From Gemmiger formicilis (GTDB lineage: Bacteria; Bacillota; Clostridia; Oscillospirales; Ruminococcaceae), in contig NZ_JACJJP010000003.1 in the NCBI RefSeq assembly GCF_016900095.1, positions 120,798 through 184,797 of the forward strand: a stretch of DNA of 64,000 bases. The letters are read 5' to 3'. A program made the translations under genes and the position numbers. The notes under the pieces were generated by a model. It did no database searches, was not told the origin of the DNA, and saw only the letters and a program-made list of their open reading frames with translations. Of this stretch, positions 7,387-14,744 are shown piece after piece. Position 1 is the stretch's first letter; each line of letters begins with the position of its first letter.

Positions 7387-9597
7387 TTATTTGGCAGTGA
7401 CCACCTTGCGCACATCCAGGCGGAGCTTTTCTTCCTTATACGGATTGGGCCGCACCACCAGGTACACCAGCACCGCCAGCGCAACAAGGGCTGCCACGGT
7501 GAAGGGGCCGAAGGAAGCTTCGCCGGTGATCAGACCGCCCAGCTGATAGACGATCATGGCAATGACATAGGCAAAAGCGCACATATAGCCGATGGCGCCC
7601 AATGTCCAGCGGGGATTGTTCATCTCCCGCTTGATGGCGCCCATAGCCGCGAAGCAGGGCGCACACAGCAGGTTGAAGATCATAAAGCTGTAGGCACGCA
7701 CGGCACCGAAATCCGCTGCCACGGCGCCCCAGATGGGGCTGGAGTCCTGCATCAGATCGGTGTCACCGGCGTAATTATACAACACACCGAAGGTATTGAC
7801 AACCTCCTCCTTGGCAATCAGGCCGGTGACGGTGGCCACGGTAGCCTTCCAGGCCATATCGCCCATCCAGCCCAGAGGGTAGAAGATCCAGGCGACAGCA
7901 TTGCCGATGGCCGCCAGCAGAGAATGGTTATTGTCCTCCACCTCCGCAAAGACACCGTCCACAAAACCGTAGCCCTGCAGGAACCAAAGCACCACCGAAG
8001 ACACAAGAATGATGGTGCCGGCCCGCTTGATGAAGGACCAGCCACGCTCTGCAGTGGCCCGGATCACGTTGCCCCAGGCAGGCACATGGTAGGCGGGCAG
8101 TTCCATGACAAAGGGGGCGGGGTCCCCGGCAAAAGCCTTGAACTTTTTGAGCATGACGCCGGAGATCACCACCGCCGCGATACCGATGAAGAAGGCCGAG
8201 GTGGCCACCAGGGGATTTTCTCCGAAGACGGCGCCGGCAAACAGCCCGATGATGGGCAGTTTGGCGCTGCAGGGGATGAATCCGGTGGTCATGATGGTCA
8301 TTTTGCGGTCCCGGTCGGACTCGATGGTGCGGGTAGACATGATGCCCGGCACGCCGCAACCGGTGGCCACCAGCAGCGGAATGAAGCTCTTGCCGGACAG
8401 ACCGAAACGACGGAAAATCCGGTCCATGACAAAGGCCACCCGGGCCATATAGCCCACGTCTTCCAGAATGGCCAGCAGGAAGCAGAGCACCAGAATCTGG
8501 GGCACAAAGCCCAGCACCGCCCCCACGCCGGCCACAATGCCGTCCTGAATCAGGCCGTACAGCCAGTGTGCCACCACCGGTTCGCCCTGGGCGTTGAGCA
8601 GCAGCTTGTCGAACAGGCCGGGGACAATCTCCCCGAACAGCACGTCGTTGGCCCAGTCGGTGCCCTTGGTGCCGATGGAGATAGGCAGCTGCCCCATGGC
8701 GATGGAGTAGATGACCCCCATGATCACCACAAAGATGGGCAGGGCCAGGATGCGGTTGGTGACAATGCGGTCGATGCGGTCGGAGACGGTCATATTGCCG
8801 GTGCGGGCCTGCTTGTGCACCGCCTTTTCCACCACCCGGCCGATGTAGGCGTACCGCTGGTTGGTGATGATGCTCTCGGCATCGTCGTCCATCTCGGCTT
8901 CGCAGTCCCGGATGTGAGCGTCCAGGTGGTCCAGGGTGGCTTTATCCAGGCCCAGCTCCTGCTGGATGCGCTCGTCCCGCTCAAACAGCTTGACGGCGTA
9001 CCACCGCAGGAAGCGGGCATCCACCTTGCCCTGGATGCTTTCCTCAATATGAGCCAGGGCGTGCTCCACACTGCCGGTGAAGACGTGGGGCAGTTCCCCC
9101 GCCTGACCATCCCGGGCGGCGTCCACCGCCATCTGCGCGGCTTTGGCGCTGCCCTCCCCTTTCAGGGCGCTGATCTCGATGACTTCGCATCCCAGCTCCC
9201 GGCTGAGCTTTGCCAGGTCGATGCGGTCGCCGTTCTTGCGCACCAGGTCGATCATGTTCACCGCCATGACCACCGGAATGCCCAGTTCGATGAGCTGGGT
9301 GGTCAGATAAAGGTTGCGCTCAATGTTGGTGCCGTCGATAATGTTGAGAATGGCGTCCGGCTTTTCGGTGACCAGATAGCCCCGGGCCACCACCTCTTCC
9401 AGTGTGTAGGGGGAAAGAGAATAAATGCCCGGCAGATCCTGAATGACCACGTCCTTGTGGCCTTTCAGGCGGCCTTCCTTCTTTTCCACCGTGACACCGG
9501 GCCAGTTGCCCACATACTGGTTGGAGCCGGTCAGGTCATTGAACAGCGTGGTCTTGCCACAGTTCGGGTTACCGGCCAGTGCGATCTTGATACCCAT
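7387..9597 (-). CDS. feoB: Ferrous iron transporter FeoB
   Basis: Inner-membrane Fe(II) uptake protein with an N-terminal G domain, 736 residues. G1 is GNPNCGKT (residues 9-16), G3 DLPG (54-57) and G4 NMID (114-117). A helical GDI-like region follows, then many TM helices with two Gate-type segments. CSAKLP and the VATGCGVPG stretch lie in the membrane part. The start chosen is ATG at 9597 with GGGGAGGA six bases upstream; an in-frame start 17 codons earlier lies on the operator. It is downstream of two feoA genes. A GTTAG-N6-CTAAC palindrome sits directly before it, pointing to iron control by the neighbouring DtxR-type protein. Confidence 0.97.
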   Translation of the reverse strand: MGIKIALAGNPNCGKTTLFNDLTGSNQYVGNWPGVTVEKKEGRLKGHKDVVIQDLPGIYSLSPYTLEEVVARGYLVTEKPDAILNIIDGTNIERNLYLTTQLIELGIPVVMAVNMIDLVRKNGDRIDLAKLSRELGCEVIEISALKGEGSAKAAQMAVDAARDGQAGELPHVFTGSVEHALAHIEESIQGKVDARFLRWYAVKLFERDERIQQELGLDKATLDHLDAHIRDCEAEMDDDAESIITNQRYAYIGRVVEKAVHKQARTGNMTVSDRIDRIVTNRILALPIFVVIMGVIYSIAMGQLPISIGTKGTDWANDVLFGEIVPGLFDKLLLNAQGEPVVAHWLYGLIQDGIVAGVGAVLGFVPQILVLCFLLAILEDVGYMARVAFVMDRIFRRFGLSGKSFIPLLVATGCGVPGIMSTRTIESDRDRKMTIMTTGFIPCSAKLPIIGLFAGAVFGENPLVATSAFFIGIAAVVISGVMLKKFKAFAGDPAPFVMELPAYHVPAWGNVIRATAERGWSFIKRAGTIILVSSVVLWFLQGYGFVDGVFAEVEDNNHSLLAAIGNAVAWIFYPLGWMGDMAWKATVATVTGLIAKEEVVNTFGVLYNYAGDTDLMQDSSPIWGAVAADFGAVRAYSFMIFNLLCAPCFAAMGAIKREMNNPRWTLGAIGYMCAFAYVIAMIVYQLGGLITGEASFGPFTVAALVALAVLVYLVVRPNPYKEEKLRLDVRKVVTAK

Positions 9598-9630
9598 GCG
9601 TATCCTCCCCTTTTTGTATGGCTTTTGATA

Positions 9631-9646
9631 GTTAGTCTTAGCTAAC
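9631..9646. promoter_or_regulatory. Putative DtxR-family operator before feoB
   Basis: Palindrome GTTAGTCTTAGCTAAC, 34 bp upstream of the feoB start codon. It matches the GTTAG-N6-CTAAC pattern repeated at four other places between 10225 and 11547. The arms resemble half sites of the DtxR/IdeR consensus. Confidence 0.7.
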
Positions 9647-9662
9647 ATTCGGTGCTGAAAGA

Positions 9663-9685
9663 AGGCGGTTTGTTCACAACCGCCT
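9663..9685 (-). terminator. Hairpin between feoA and feoB (attenuator or weak terminator)
   Basis: An 8 bp stem AGGCGGTT/AACCGCCT with a 7-base loop overlaps the 3' end of feoA. On the minus strand it is followed by TTCTTTC, not a full U tract, so termination would be partial at best. It could also be an mRNA-stabilising end. Confidence 0.4.
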
Positions 9686-9687
9686 GT

Positions 9688-9909
9688 TTATACCAGTTCC
9701 ACCATCTGGGCATCCGCCTTGCGGATGCTGAGTTCGTACCCCCGGATGTTCAGCTCCATGGGGTCGCCCAGGGGCGCCACCTTGCGCACCAGAACCTGAA
9801 CACCTTTGGTCAGGCCCATATCCATGATGCGGCGGCGCACCGGGCCTTCCCCGTGCACCCTGGCCACGGTGACGGTTTCCCCCACCCTGGCGTCCTTCAA
9901 TGTCTTCAT
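9688..9909 (-). CDS. feoA: FeoA family protein (second copy, next to feoB)
   Basis: SH3-like small protein of 73 residues that acts with FeoB in ferrous iron uptake. It begins MKTLKDARVGETVTVARV and has the family core RRRIMDMGLTKGVQVLVRK followed by DPMELNIRGYELSIRKADA. The start at 9909 has GGAGGAGG nine bases upstream; the longer open frame to 9999 runs into the preceding gene and has no ribosome site. It lies 46 bp after the first feoA and about 90 bp before feoB. Confidence 0.93.
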   Translation of the reverse strand: MKTLKDARVGETVTVARVHGEGPVRRRIMDMGLTKGVQVLVRKVAPLGDPMELNIRGYELSIRKADAQMVELV

Positions 9910-9955
9910 TGCATTGCCTCCTCCATACAAATCTATAGCCAACGGGTTGTCCCGT

Positions 9956-10171
9956 TCAGCTGACCAGTATCCGGTTTGCCATCGTCTTGTCCAGGGCAAT
10001 CCGGCTGTCCCGGACCTGCAGAATCAGATTGCCGGACAGCTCGCTGACAATGACAATCTCGGTGTCCAGCACAAAGCCCAGTTCGGCCAGGTGCTGGCGC
10101 ACTTCATCCCGCCCGGTGATCTTGCGGATCAGGTAACGTTCCCCGGGCTTGCCTATGGTAATCGGCATCAT
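9956..10171 (-). CDS. feoA: FeoA family protein (first copy)
   Basis: A 71-residue FeoA-type SH3 protein, first gene of the feo operon. It shows the pattern GKPGERYLIRKITGRDEVRQHLAELGFVLDTEIVIVSELSGNLILQVRDSRIALD, with the conserved LxxLGF turn and a Gly-Asn loop. It starts MMPITIG; ATGs at 10171 and 10168 are both possible after GAAGGAATC, and I use the first. It is clearly diverged from the second feoA, so this is not a recent duplication. Two feoA genes before one feoB is common in Clostridia. Confidence 0.9.
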   Translation of the reverse strand: MMPITIGKPGERYLIRKITGRDEVRQHLAELGFVLDTEIVIVSELSGNLILQVRDSRIALDKTMANRILVS

Positions 10172-10224
10172 TGACGATTCCTTCTTTCTGCCTTGCGATG
10201 GCAAAGATGCGATAAACGATAAAG

Positions 10225-10240
10225 GTTAGCTCTTGCTAAC
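10225..10240. promoter_or_regulatory. Putative DtxR-family operator of the feo operon
   Basis: Palindrome GTTAGCTCTTGCTAAC. It lies just downstream of the feo promoter (predicted start of transcription near 10249), so binding would block early elongation. Same pattern as the site before feoB. Confidence 0.75.
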
Positions 10241-10255
10241 TATCACTTCAGATGC

Positions 10256-10284
10256 AGTTTATCACCACTAACCGGATTTGTCAA
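10256..10284 (-). promoter_or_regulatory. Promoter of the feo operon
   Basis: On the minus strand TTGACA (10279-10284), 17 bp spacer, TAAACT (10256-10261). The operator at 10225-10240 is about +10 to +25 relative to the predicted start. Confidence 0.7.
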
Positions 10285-10293
10285 TCATTTTTC

Positions 10294-10322
10294 TTGCATT
10301 TCCGGTTAGCATGTGCTAATGT
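10294..10322 (+). promoter_or_regulatory. Promoter of the DtxR-family regulator gene
   Basis: TTGCAT (10294-10299), 17 bp spacer, TAATGT (10317-10322). The palindrome at 10305-10320 covers the spacer and most of the -10, a layout that predicts autorepression. Confidence 0.6.
10305..10320. promoter_or_regulatory. Putative DtxR-family operator over its own promoter
   Basis: Near-palindrome GTTAGCATGTGCTAAT (last base deviates from the GTTAG-N6-CTAAC pattern), overlapping the -10 box of the regulator gene. Confidence 0.7.
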
Positions 10323-10356
10323 TTAGGTATATTTCAATAAAGAGAGGCTTTTTCCT

Positions 10357-10734
10357 ATGAAGATACACCAGTCCGCAGAGGATTATCTGGAAAAAATTCT
10401 CATGATTCAGGAGCGCAAAGGCGAGGTCCATTCCATCGACATCGCCAACGAGCTGGGATTTTCCAAGCCCAGTGTGAGCGTGGCCATGAAAAACCTGCGC
10501 ATGGCGGGGTATATCTCCATGGACGGGGCCGGGTGCATCACCCTGGAAGCCCCCGGTTACGAGATTGCCACCCGCATTTATCAGCGGCACAAGCTGCTGA
10601 CCCGCATCCTGACCGCGCTGGGGGTGGATGAGGCCACCGCCGCCGAAGATGCCTGCAAGATCGAACACGACCTGAGCCCCGAAACCTTCGACCGGCTGGC
10701 CGAATACGCTGAGAAACATTTTCCCGAAGAATAA
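10357..10734 (+). CDS. DtxR/IdeR-family metal-dependent repressor
   Basis: Short metal-dependent regulator of 125 residues. The N-terminal winged helix-turn-helix reads EDYLEKILMIQERKGEVHSIDIANELGFSKPSVSVAMKNL. The dimerisation/metal region carries Glu and His residues expected for metal sites (RHKLLTRILTALGVD, then EDACKIEHDLSPETFDRL). There is no C-terminal SH3-like domain, as in short clostridial members. It is divergent from the feo operon, and matching palindromes lie at its own promoter, the feo promoter, feoB and the DUF3793 gene. So I infer an Fe(II)-responsive repressor; Mn(II) as an alternative cofactor (MntR-like) cannot be excluded. Confidence 0.9.
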   Translation: MKIHQSAEDYLEKILMIQERKGEVHSIDIANELGFSKPSVSVAMKNLRMAGYISMDGAGCITLEAPGYEIATRIYQRHKLLTRILTALGVDEATAAEDACKIEHDLSPETFDRLAEYAEKHFPEE

Positions 10735-10740
10735 ACAAAC

Positions 10741-10781
10741 AAAACCGGCGCCCGCACGGAGAGTACACGGGCGCCGGTTTT
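10741..10781. terminator. Two-way terminator between dtxR-type gene and DUF3793 gene
   Basis: A 14 bp perfect stem AAAACCGGCGCCCG/CGGGCGCCGGTTTT (10741-10754 and 10768-10781) with a 13-base loop. It lies between convergent genes. Confidence 0.85.
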
Positions 10782-10868
10782 GCTGATTCGGAATGCCTTT
10801 TCCAAAAGACCGCAAATGGCTGTGTACGTTCTTTTCAGGCAGGATAAAAATCAAAGAAGCAGCCGCTT

Positions 10869-11435
10869 TTACGCCGCTACCGTCAGCCGCGCGGGAGAAA
10901 ATCCGTTGCGGTAACAGCGCAGGTACACGTCGGTGCACTTGCGGTAGCTGGCAAAGCGGGCACGGGCAGCTTCCGGATCGCCGTAGGCTTTCCAGTAGCC
11001 CTTGCAGGTATAGTTTTTGCCTTTGTGGCGCACGAACCCGATGACATCCTCCAGAGGATAGCCGAGGAAAATGCCGATTTCGTGGGGGAACTCCGCTTCG
11101 GTACACAGCCGGGCCGACAGATGGGCCAGATGCTGTTCCAATGTACCGCCGGGATAGCCGGATTGCTCCAGATAGGTTCGCACTTCCCCACGGCGAAGGA
11201 TTTTTTCCAGCGGGGCCGCGCGGTAGACATAAATCAGGAACGCCGAGGTCCGGGCACAGGCTTTCAGCACGGTGATGCGCACGCCTCGCGGCCCCAGTTG
11301 GGCCCGCCAGGATTCGATGGTGGCATACATAGCCCGGGCGTCCGGCTCCACCCAGCGAAACAGGTTGGCGGGTTTGAGCCCGGCCATGACCGGAGCACAC
11401 TGGGTGATAAATGCAACACCGAAATCTCTGCGCAT
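10869..11435 (-). CDS. DUF3793 family protein, probably iron-regulated
   Basis: Protein of 188 residues of a clostridial family of unknown function. Typical features are a start of the FGVAFITQCAPVMAGLKPANLF type (a Cys in the first 20 residues) and the conserved middle block FPHEIGIFLGYPLEDVIGFV. KCTDVYLR and a Cys in YTCKGYWKAYGD follow near the C-terminus. No signal peptide or TM segment; likely cytosolic. The start is ATG at 11435 after GGGAGG; the 32-codon upstream extension runs through an operator and lacks a ribosome site. Two GTTAG-N6-CTAAC palindromes lie in the leader, tying it to the adjacent DtxR-type regulator. A role in iron handling is inferred from this context only. Confidence 0.85.
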   Translation of the reverse strand: MRRDFGVAFITQCAPVMAGLKPANLFRWVEPDARAMYATIESWRAQLGPRGVRITVLKACARTSAFLIYVYRAAPLEKILRRGEVRTYLEQSGYPGGTLEQHLAHLSARLCTEAEFPHEIGIFLGYPLEDVIGFVRHKGKNYTCKGYWKAYGDPEAARARFASYRKCTDVYLRCYRNGFSPARLTVAA

Positions 11436-11456
11436 GAGAAAGCCTCCCTTCCGGAA

Positions 11457-11472
11457 GTTAGCTCTTACTAAC
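11457..11472. promoter_or_regulatory. Putative DtxR-family operator in the DUF3793 leader
   Basis: Palindrome GTTAGCTCTTACTAAC; with flanking bases the symmetry extends to 24 bp (11453-11476). It lies between the transcription start and the ribosome site of the DUF3793 gene. Confidence 0.72.
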
Positions 11473-11531
11473 TTCCATTTCAAAAAATAAGCCGCTGCTC
11501 CGCCCTCGGAGGGTGGATTTCCGGCCAACAA

Positions 11532-11547
11532 GTTAGTTTTATCTAAC
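11532..11547. promoter_or_regulatory. Putative DtxR-family operator at the DUF3793 transcription start
   Basis: Palindrome GTTAGTTTTATCTAAC, starting about 3 bp downstream of the predicted transcription start of the DUF3793 gene. The 302 bp intergenic stretch 11436-11737 otherwise holds this promoter, the second operator and the leader of the GGDEF gene (a TATACT at 11678-11683 may be its -10). Confidence 0.72.
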
Positions 11548-11556
11548 TACGGGAAA

Positions 11557-11585
11557 ACTATACCACACCTTTCCCGCCTTGTCAA
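11557..11585 (-). promoter_or_regulatory. Promoter of the DUF3793 gene
   Basis: On the minus strand TTGACA (11580-11585), 17 bp spacer, TATAGT (11557-11562), followed at once by an operator palindrome. Confidence 0.8.
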
Positions 11586-11737
11586 GGCATGGGAGCAAAC
11601 TTTTTTTGAAAGTCCTGTTTTTGTCCACACAGGGAGAAAAATGCGGGCGGCAACTGGCAATTGCCAAAAGGCTATGGTATACTGAATGCAAATCATCAGC
11701 ACAGAATGATTCATCTTCAACACGGAGGAGGTGCGGC

Positions 11738-12856
11738 ATGGATCATATTCTGTATGTTGAGATTAACCTGATCTGTATTCTGATCGTGGCCCTGGAAATA
11801 ATCCAGCTGGTGCGGGACATTGACAAATCCCCTCGTGTGCGGCTGTTTGTGGGGTTGATGTGCTGTGCTCTGCTCAGTTTCGGATTTGACCTGACCTGGG
11901 CATTCCTGCACGCGGCCGGCGCACCGGAGCCTTTGAGCTGGGTGGTCAACCAGCTGTATTTTCTGGCGCTGAACCTGACTTCGGTGTTCTGGATGCTGTA
12001 TGCCGAAACCTGCCTGGAATCGCCCTGGCTGAAAAAGCGGAGCCTGTTTGTTGTGTCCCTGGCGCCGGCGGTGCTGCTGCAGCTTGTCACCTTGGCGGGG
12101 CTGGTCTTTCACATCAACCCGGAAGGATACCAGCGGGGCCCTTTGCACTGGTTCCAGGTGACCATCGCCTATTTCTACATTGCCTGGCCGGCGATCAAGG
12201 CGTTCCTCAAATCCAACCAGCGGCGCTACTACGCCCAACGGTCGGAATATCGCATGCTGGCATCCTTTGTGGTGTTTCCCCTGCTGTTCTCGATTTTACA
12301 GCTGTTTTTGGGCGGCGATGCCCCCATGCTCTGCGTTGGCATCACCCTTTCCATCATCCTGCTGTACCAGAACCGACAGGCGCGGTTGATCTCCCGGGAT
12401 CCGCTGACCGGACTCAATAATCGGTCCCAGTTGATCCAATATCTTTCCGAACATATCAAAAGTCATGACAAGACTTTGTACCTGATGATCATGGACGCCG
12501 ACCGGTTCAAGAGCATCAACGACACCTACGGCCACAACGCCGGTGACCGCGCGCTGGTGCAGATTGCCACAGCGCTGAAAAAGGCGGTTCCGCCCCGGTT
12601 TCTGATTGCACGGTACGGCGGGGACGAGTTCATTGTGGCTGGGGAAGCCGACAGTGAACTGGACATCTGCCTGCTGCGGGATTGCATCGTGCAGACCTTG
12701 GCGCAGGAAAACGCCGACAGCGGCGAGCCATGGCATCTGTCCCTGTGCATCGGGTATGCCGCCTACAGCGAAACCATGAACACCATCCCGGATCTGATCG
12801 AAGCCGCCGACCGGGAACTGTACAAGGCCAAACGCAATCTGACCAAAGTAAAATAA
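11738..12856 (+). CDS. Membrane diguanylate cyclase (GGDEF domain)
   Basis: Protein of 372 residues: about seven hydrophobic segments in the first 210 residues, then a GGDEF domain that makes cyclic di-GMP from two GTP. The domain starts RDPLTGLNNR, has DADRFKSINDTYGHNAGD and the intact signature ARYGGDEF. No RxxD inhibitory site is visible five residues before the signature, so product inhibition at that site is unlikely. The membrane half resembles sensor modules of the 7TM/histidine-kinase-N type, with unknown ligand. The start ATG at 11738 has GGAGGAGG upstream; the frame is open further but without a ribosome site. Single-gene unit. Confidence 0.9.
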   Translation: MDHILYVEINLICILIVALEIIQLVRDIDKSPRVRLFVGLMCCALLSFGFDLTWAFLHAAGAPEPLSWVVNQLYFLALNLTSVFWMLYAETCLESPWLKKRSLFVVSLAPAVLLQLVTLAGLVFHINPEGYQRGPLHWFQVTIAYFYIAWPAIKAFLKSNQRRYYAQRSEYRMLASFVVFPLLFSILQLFLGGDAPMLCVGITLSIILLYQNRQARLISRDPLTGLNNRSQLIQYLSEHIKSHDKTLYLMIMDADRFKSINDTYGHNAGDRALVQIATALKKAVPPRFLIARYGGDEFIVAGEADSELDICLLRDCIVQTLAQENADSGEPWHLSLCIGYAAYSETMNTIPDLIEAADRELYKAKRNLTKVK

Positions 12857-12899
12857 GCAAAAAAGCCTTCCGCCTGGGATAGGATGGAAGGCTTTTTGC
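12857..12899. terminator. Two-way terminator between GGDEF gene and M3 peptidase gene
   Basis: Stem GCAAAAAAGCCTTCC (12857-12871) against GGAAGGCTTTTTGC (12886-12899), loop of 14 bases, between convergent genes. Confidence 0.8.
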
Positions 12900-12905
12900 A
12901 TTGTA

Positions 12906-14594
12906 TTACAGCTGGTGCTGTTCGATCCAGGTTTCCACTTCCCGGGACAGGTCGGTCAGACTGCCGGGGGTGAAGGGCACCTTCATGCCGGCGGCCCCGG
13001 CCAGCTCCGCGTAGGAGGCGGTGCCGGCCAGTCGGGTCAGTTTGAGGTAACGCTGCCAGGCATCGTCGTGGTCATGCAGGGCCGCAATGAAGAACTGCAG
13101 CGCAATGACGGTGGCCAGACAGTAGTCAATGTAGTAGAAGGGACACTCGTAGATGTGCAGCTGGCGCTGCCAGCCGGCGCCCCGGCCGTAGAAGGGCAGG
13201 TCGCCGAACTCGTTCCAGGGACGGTACTTATGCTCCAGCTTGAGCCATTCGGCGTTGCGCTGTTCCGGGGTCAGGTCCGGGTTCTGGTAGACAATGTGCT
13301 GGAACTCGTCCACCATGCAGCCATACGGCAGAAAGACAAAGCTGTCCTCGGCGTGATACAGCTCATACTTGTCGGTGTCCGGGCCGAAGAAGAGATGATG
13401 CCAGGGCGCGGTGAGAAACTCCATGGACATGGAATGAATCTCGGCGCTTTCCATGCCGGGGCACTGCAGTTCCTGGGGAATGTCGGTACGGGCGGCCAGG
13501 TAGGCTTCCAGGGCATGGCCGGCCTCATGGGTCAGCACATCCACATCCCCGGACGTGCCGTTCCAGTTGGCGAAGATGAAGGGGGCCTTGTGGTCGGGGA
13601 TGATCTCCTCATAACCGCCGGTCATCTTGCCGGGACGGCTCATGACGTCGAACATCTCGTTGTCCTGCATGAAGTCGATGAACTCCCCGGTGATGGGGCT
13701 CAGTTCATGGTACATCTTGCGGGCACCTGCCATGAGCTCCTCATAGGTGCCGTGGGGGGCGGGGTTTCCGTCCGCGAAGCAGACGCCGGAGTCCCAGAAC
13801 ATGGGATGGTCGATGCCGGTGCGCTTGGCGCGCAGGTCCAGCATGCGGCGCAGCAGCGGCACCACCTGTTCTTCCACTTCCTTGCGGAAGGCGGCAACCT
13901 CTTTCTGGCCGTAACCGATGCGGTTCATGCGCACATAGCTCAGCTCGCTGTAATCCTTGTAGCCCAGGATATGCGCCTGCTGGGTACGGTTCTTCACCAG
14001 ACGGTCGTACAGGTCGTCGAACTCGGCCCGGTGGGCGTCAAAGTAGGAGGCCTCGGCCTCGTAGGCAGCCCGGCGCATGGCAGGGTCCAGGCTTTGCTTG
14101 TAGGGAGTCAGCTGGGGAATGGTCAGCTGCTTGCCGTCCAGTTCCACCAGCGCCCCGCCGTACAGCCGTTGGTAAGCGCTGGTCAGGGCGTTTTCTTCCT
14201 TCTGCAGCTCGATGACCCGCTCATCCATGGACAGCACCCGGTTCTTCAGGGTGGGCAGCACGGTGGAGCCGAAGGCCTTTTCCAGGGCTTCGGCGTGGGG
14301 ATTGGACAGAATGGCCCGGGCAATGTCGGTTTCGGCGTTGGCCACAGCGGGGCCGTTGGTGTCAAACCAGTCCTGCTCAGCGGCCCAGGTCTTGTCCCGG
14401 GTGTCCAGGGTGTAGTGGATATTGGCCAGCACCTGGGCGGTGCGGTAGTGAGCCAGGAAGTCGTTTTCCTCCCGGTAAAGGTGAATCAGCTCTTCCCCGC
14501 TTTCGGCGGCAGCCAGGCGGACAGCCAGGCTTTTGCAGCCGGTGAGCACCGCCTCCAGGTCGGGGCGCTGATAGGGCATTTCGGAAAATTTCAT
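12906..14594 (-). CDS. M3 family oligoendopeptidase (PepF-like)
   Basis: Cytosolic zinc metallopeptidase of 562 residues that trims short peptides. The zinc site is HEAGH in DVLTHEAGHALEAYLA, with the downstream Glu in GMESAEIHSMSMEF typical of M3 enzymes. C-terminal FYYIDYCLATVIALQFF and the overall length match the clostridial M3 oligoendopeptidase group. The start chosen is ATG at 14594 with AAAGGAGA about 11 bases upstream; an in-frame ATG seven codons earlier has no ribosome site. The much longer open frame to 15449 is only the antisense of the next gene. It is divergent from the hydroxy-acid enzyme gene. Confidence 0.93.
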   Translation of the reverse strand: MKFSEMPYQRPDLEAVLTGCKSLAVRLAAAESGEELIHLYREENDFLAHYRTAQVLANIHYTLDTRDKTWAAEQDWFDTNGPAVANAETDIARAILSNPHAEALEKAFGSTVLPTLKNRVLSMDERVIELQKEENALTSAYQRLYGGALVELDGKQLTIPQLTPYKQSLDPAMRRAAYEAEASYFDAHRAEFDDLYDRLVKNRTQQAHILGYKDYSELSYVRMNRIGYGQKEVAAFRKEVEEQVVPLLRRMLDLRAKRTGIDHPMFWDSGVCFADGNPAPHGTYEELMAGARKMYHELSPITGEFIDFMQDNEMFDVMSRPGKMTGGYEEIIPDHKAPFIFANWNGTSGDVDVLTHEAGHALEAYLAARTDIPQELQCPGMESAEIHSMSMEFLTAPWHHLFFGPDTDKYELYHAEDSFVFLPYGCMVDEFQHIVYQNPDLTPEQRNAEWLKLEHKYRPWNEFGDLPFYGRGAGWQRQLHIYECPFYYIDYCLATVIALQFFIAALHDHDDAWQRYLKLTRLAGTASYAELAGAAGMKVPFTPGSLTDLSREVETWIEQHQL

Positions 14595-14674
14595 GGGGTA
14601 AGGGTCTCCTTTCATAGGGTTTTTGCGCTTGTCTTTTAGGATAGCACACTTGCCGCAAAAAGGAAAGCCACCGC

Positions 14675-14703
14675 TTGCGTTTGCCATCGAAAAGAGGTAG
14701 TAT
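14675..14703 (+). promoter_or_regulatory. Promoter of the alpha-hydroxy-acid enzyme gene
   Basis: TTGCGT (14675-14680), 17 bp spacer, TAGTAT (14698-14703), 41 bp before the start codon. Confidence 0.6.
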
Positions 14704-14744
14704 AGAACCAGGTGAAAACCATACCTGAAAGGGAGATGTTGGCA

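Noticed and set aside
6250..9645. 1131-codon open frame on the plus strand
   Set aside because: It is antisense to tcdA, feoB and neighbours. In this high-GC genome the reverse frames of real genes lack stops; it has no domain, is rich in His/Gly/Asp, and has no sensible ribosome site.
10225..11547. GTTAG palindromes considered as transposon ends or attachment sites
   Set aside because: They sit at promoters next to a DtxR-type gene, there is no transposase, and arms but not centres are conserved, so operators explain them better.
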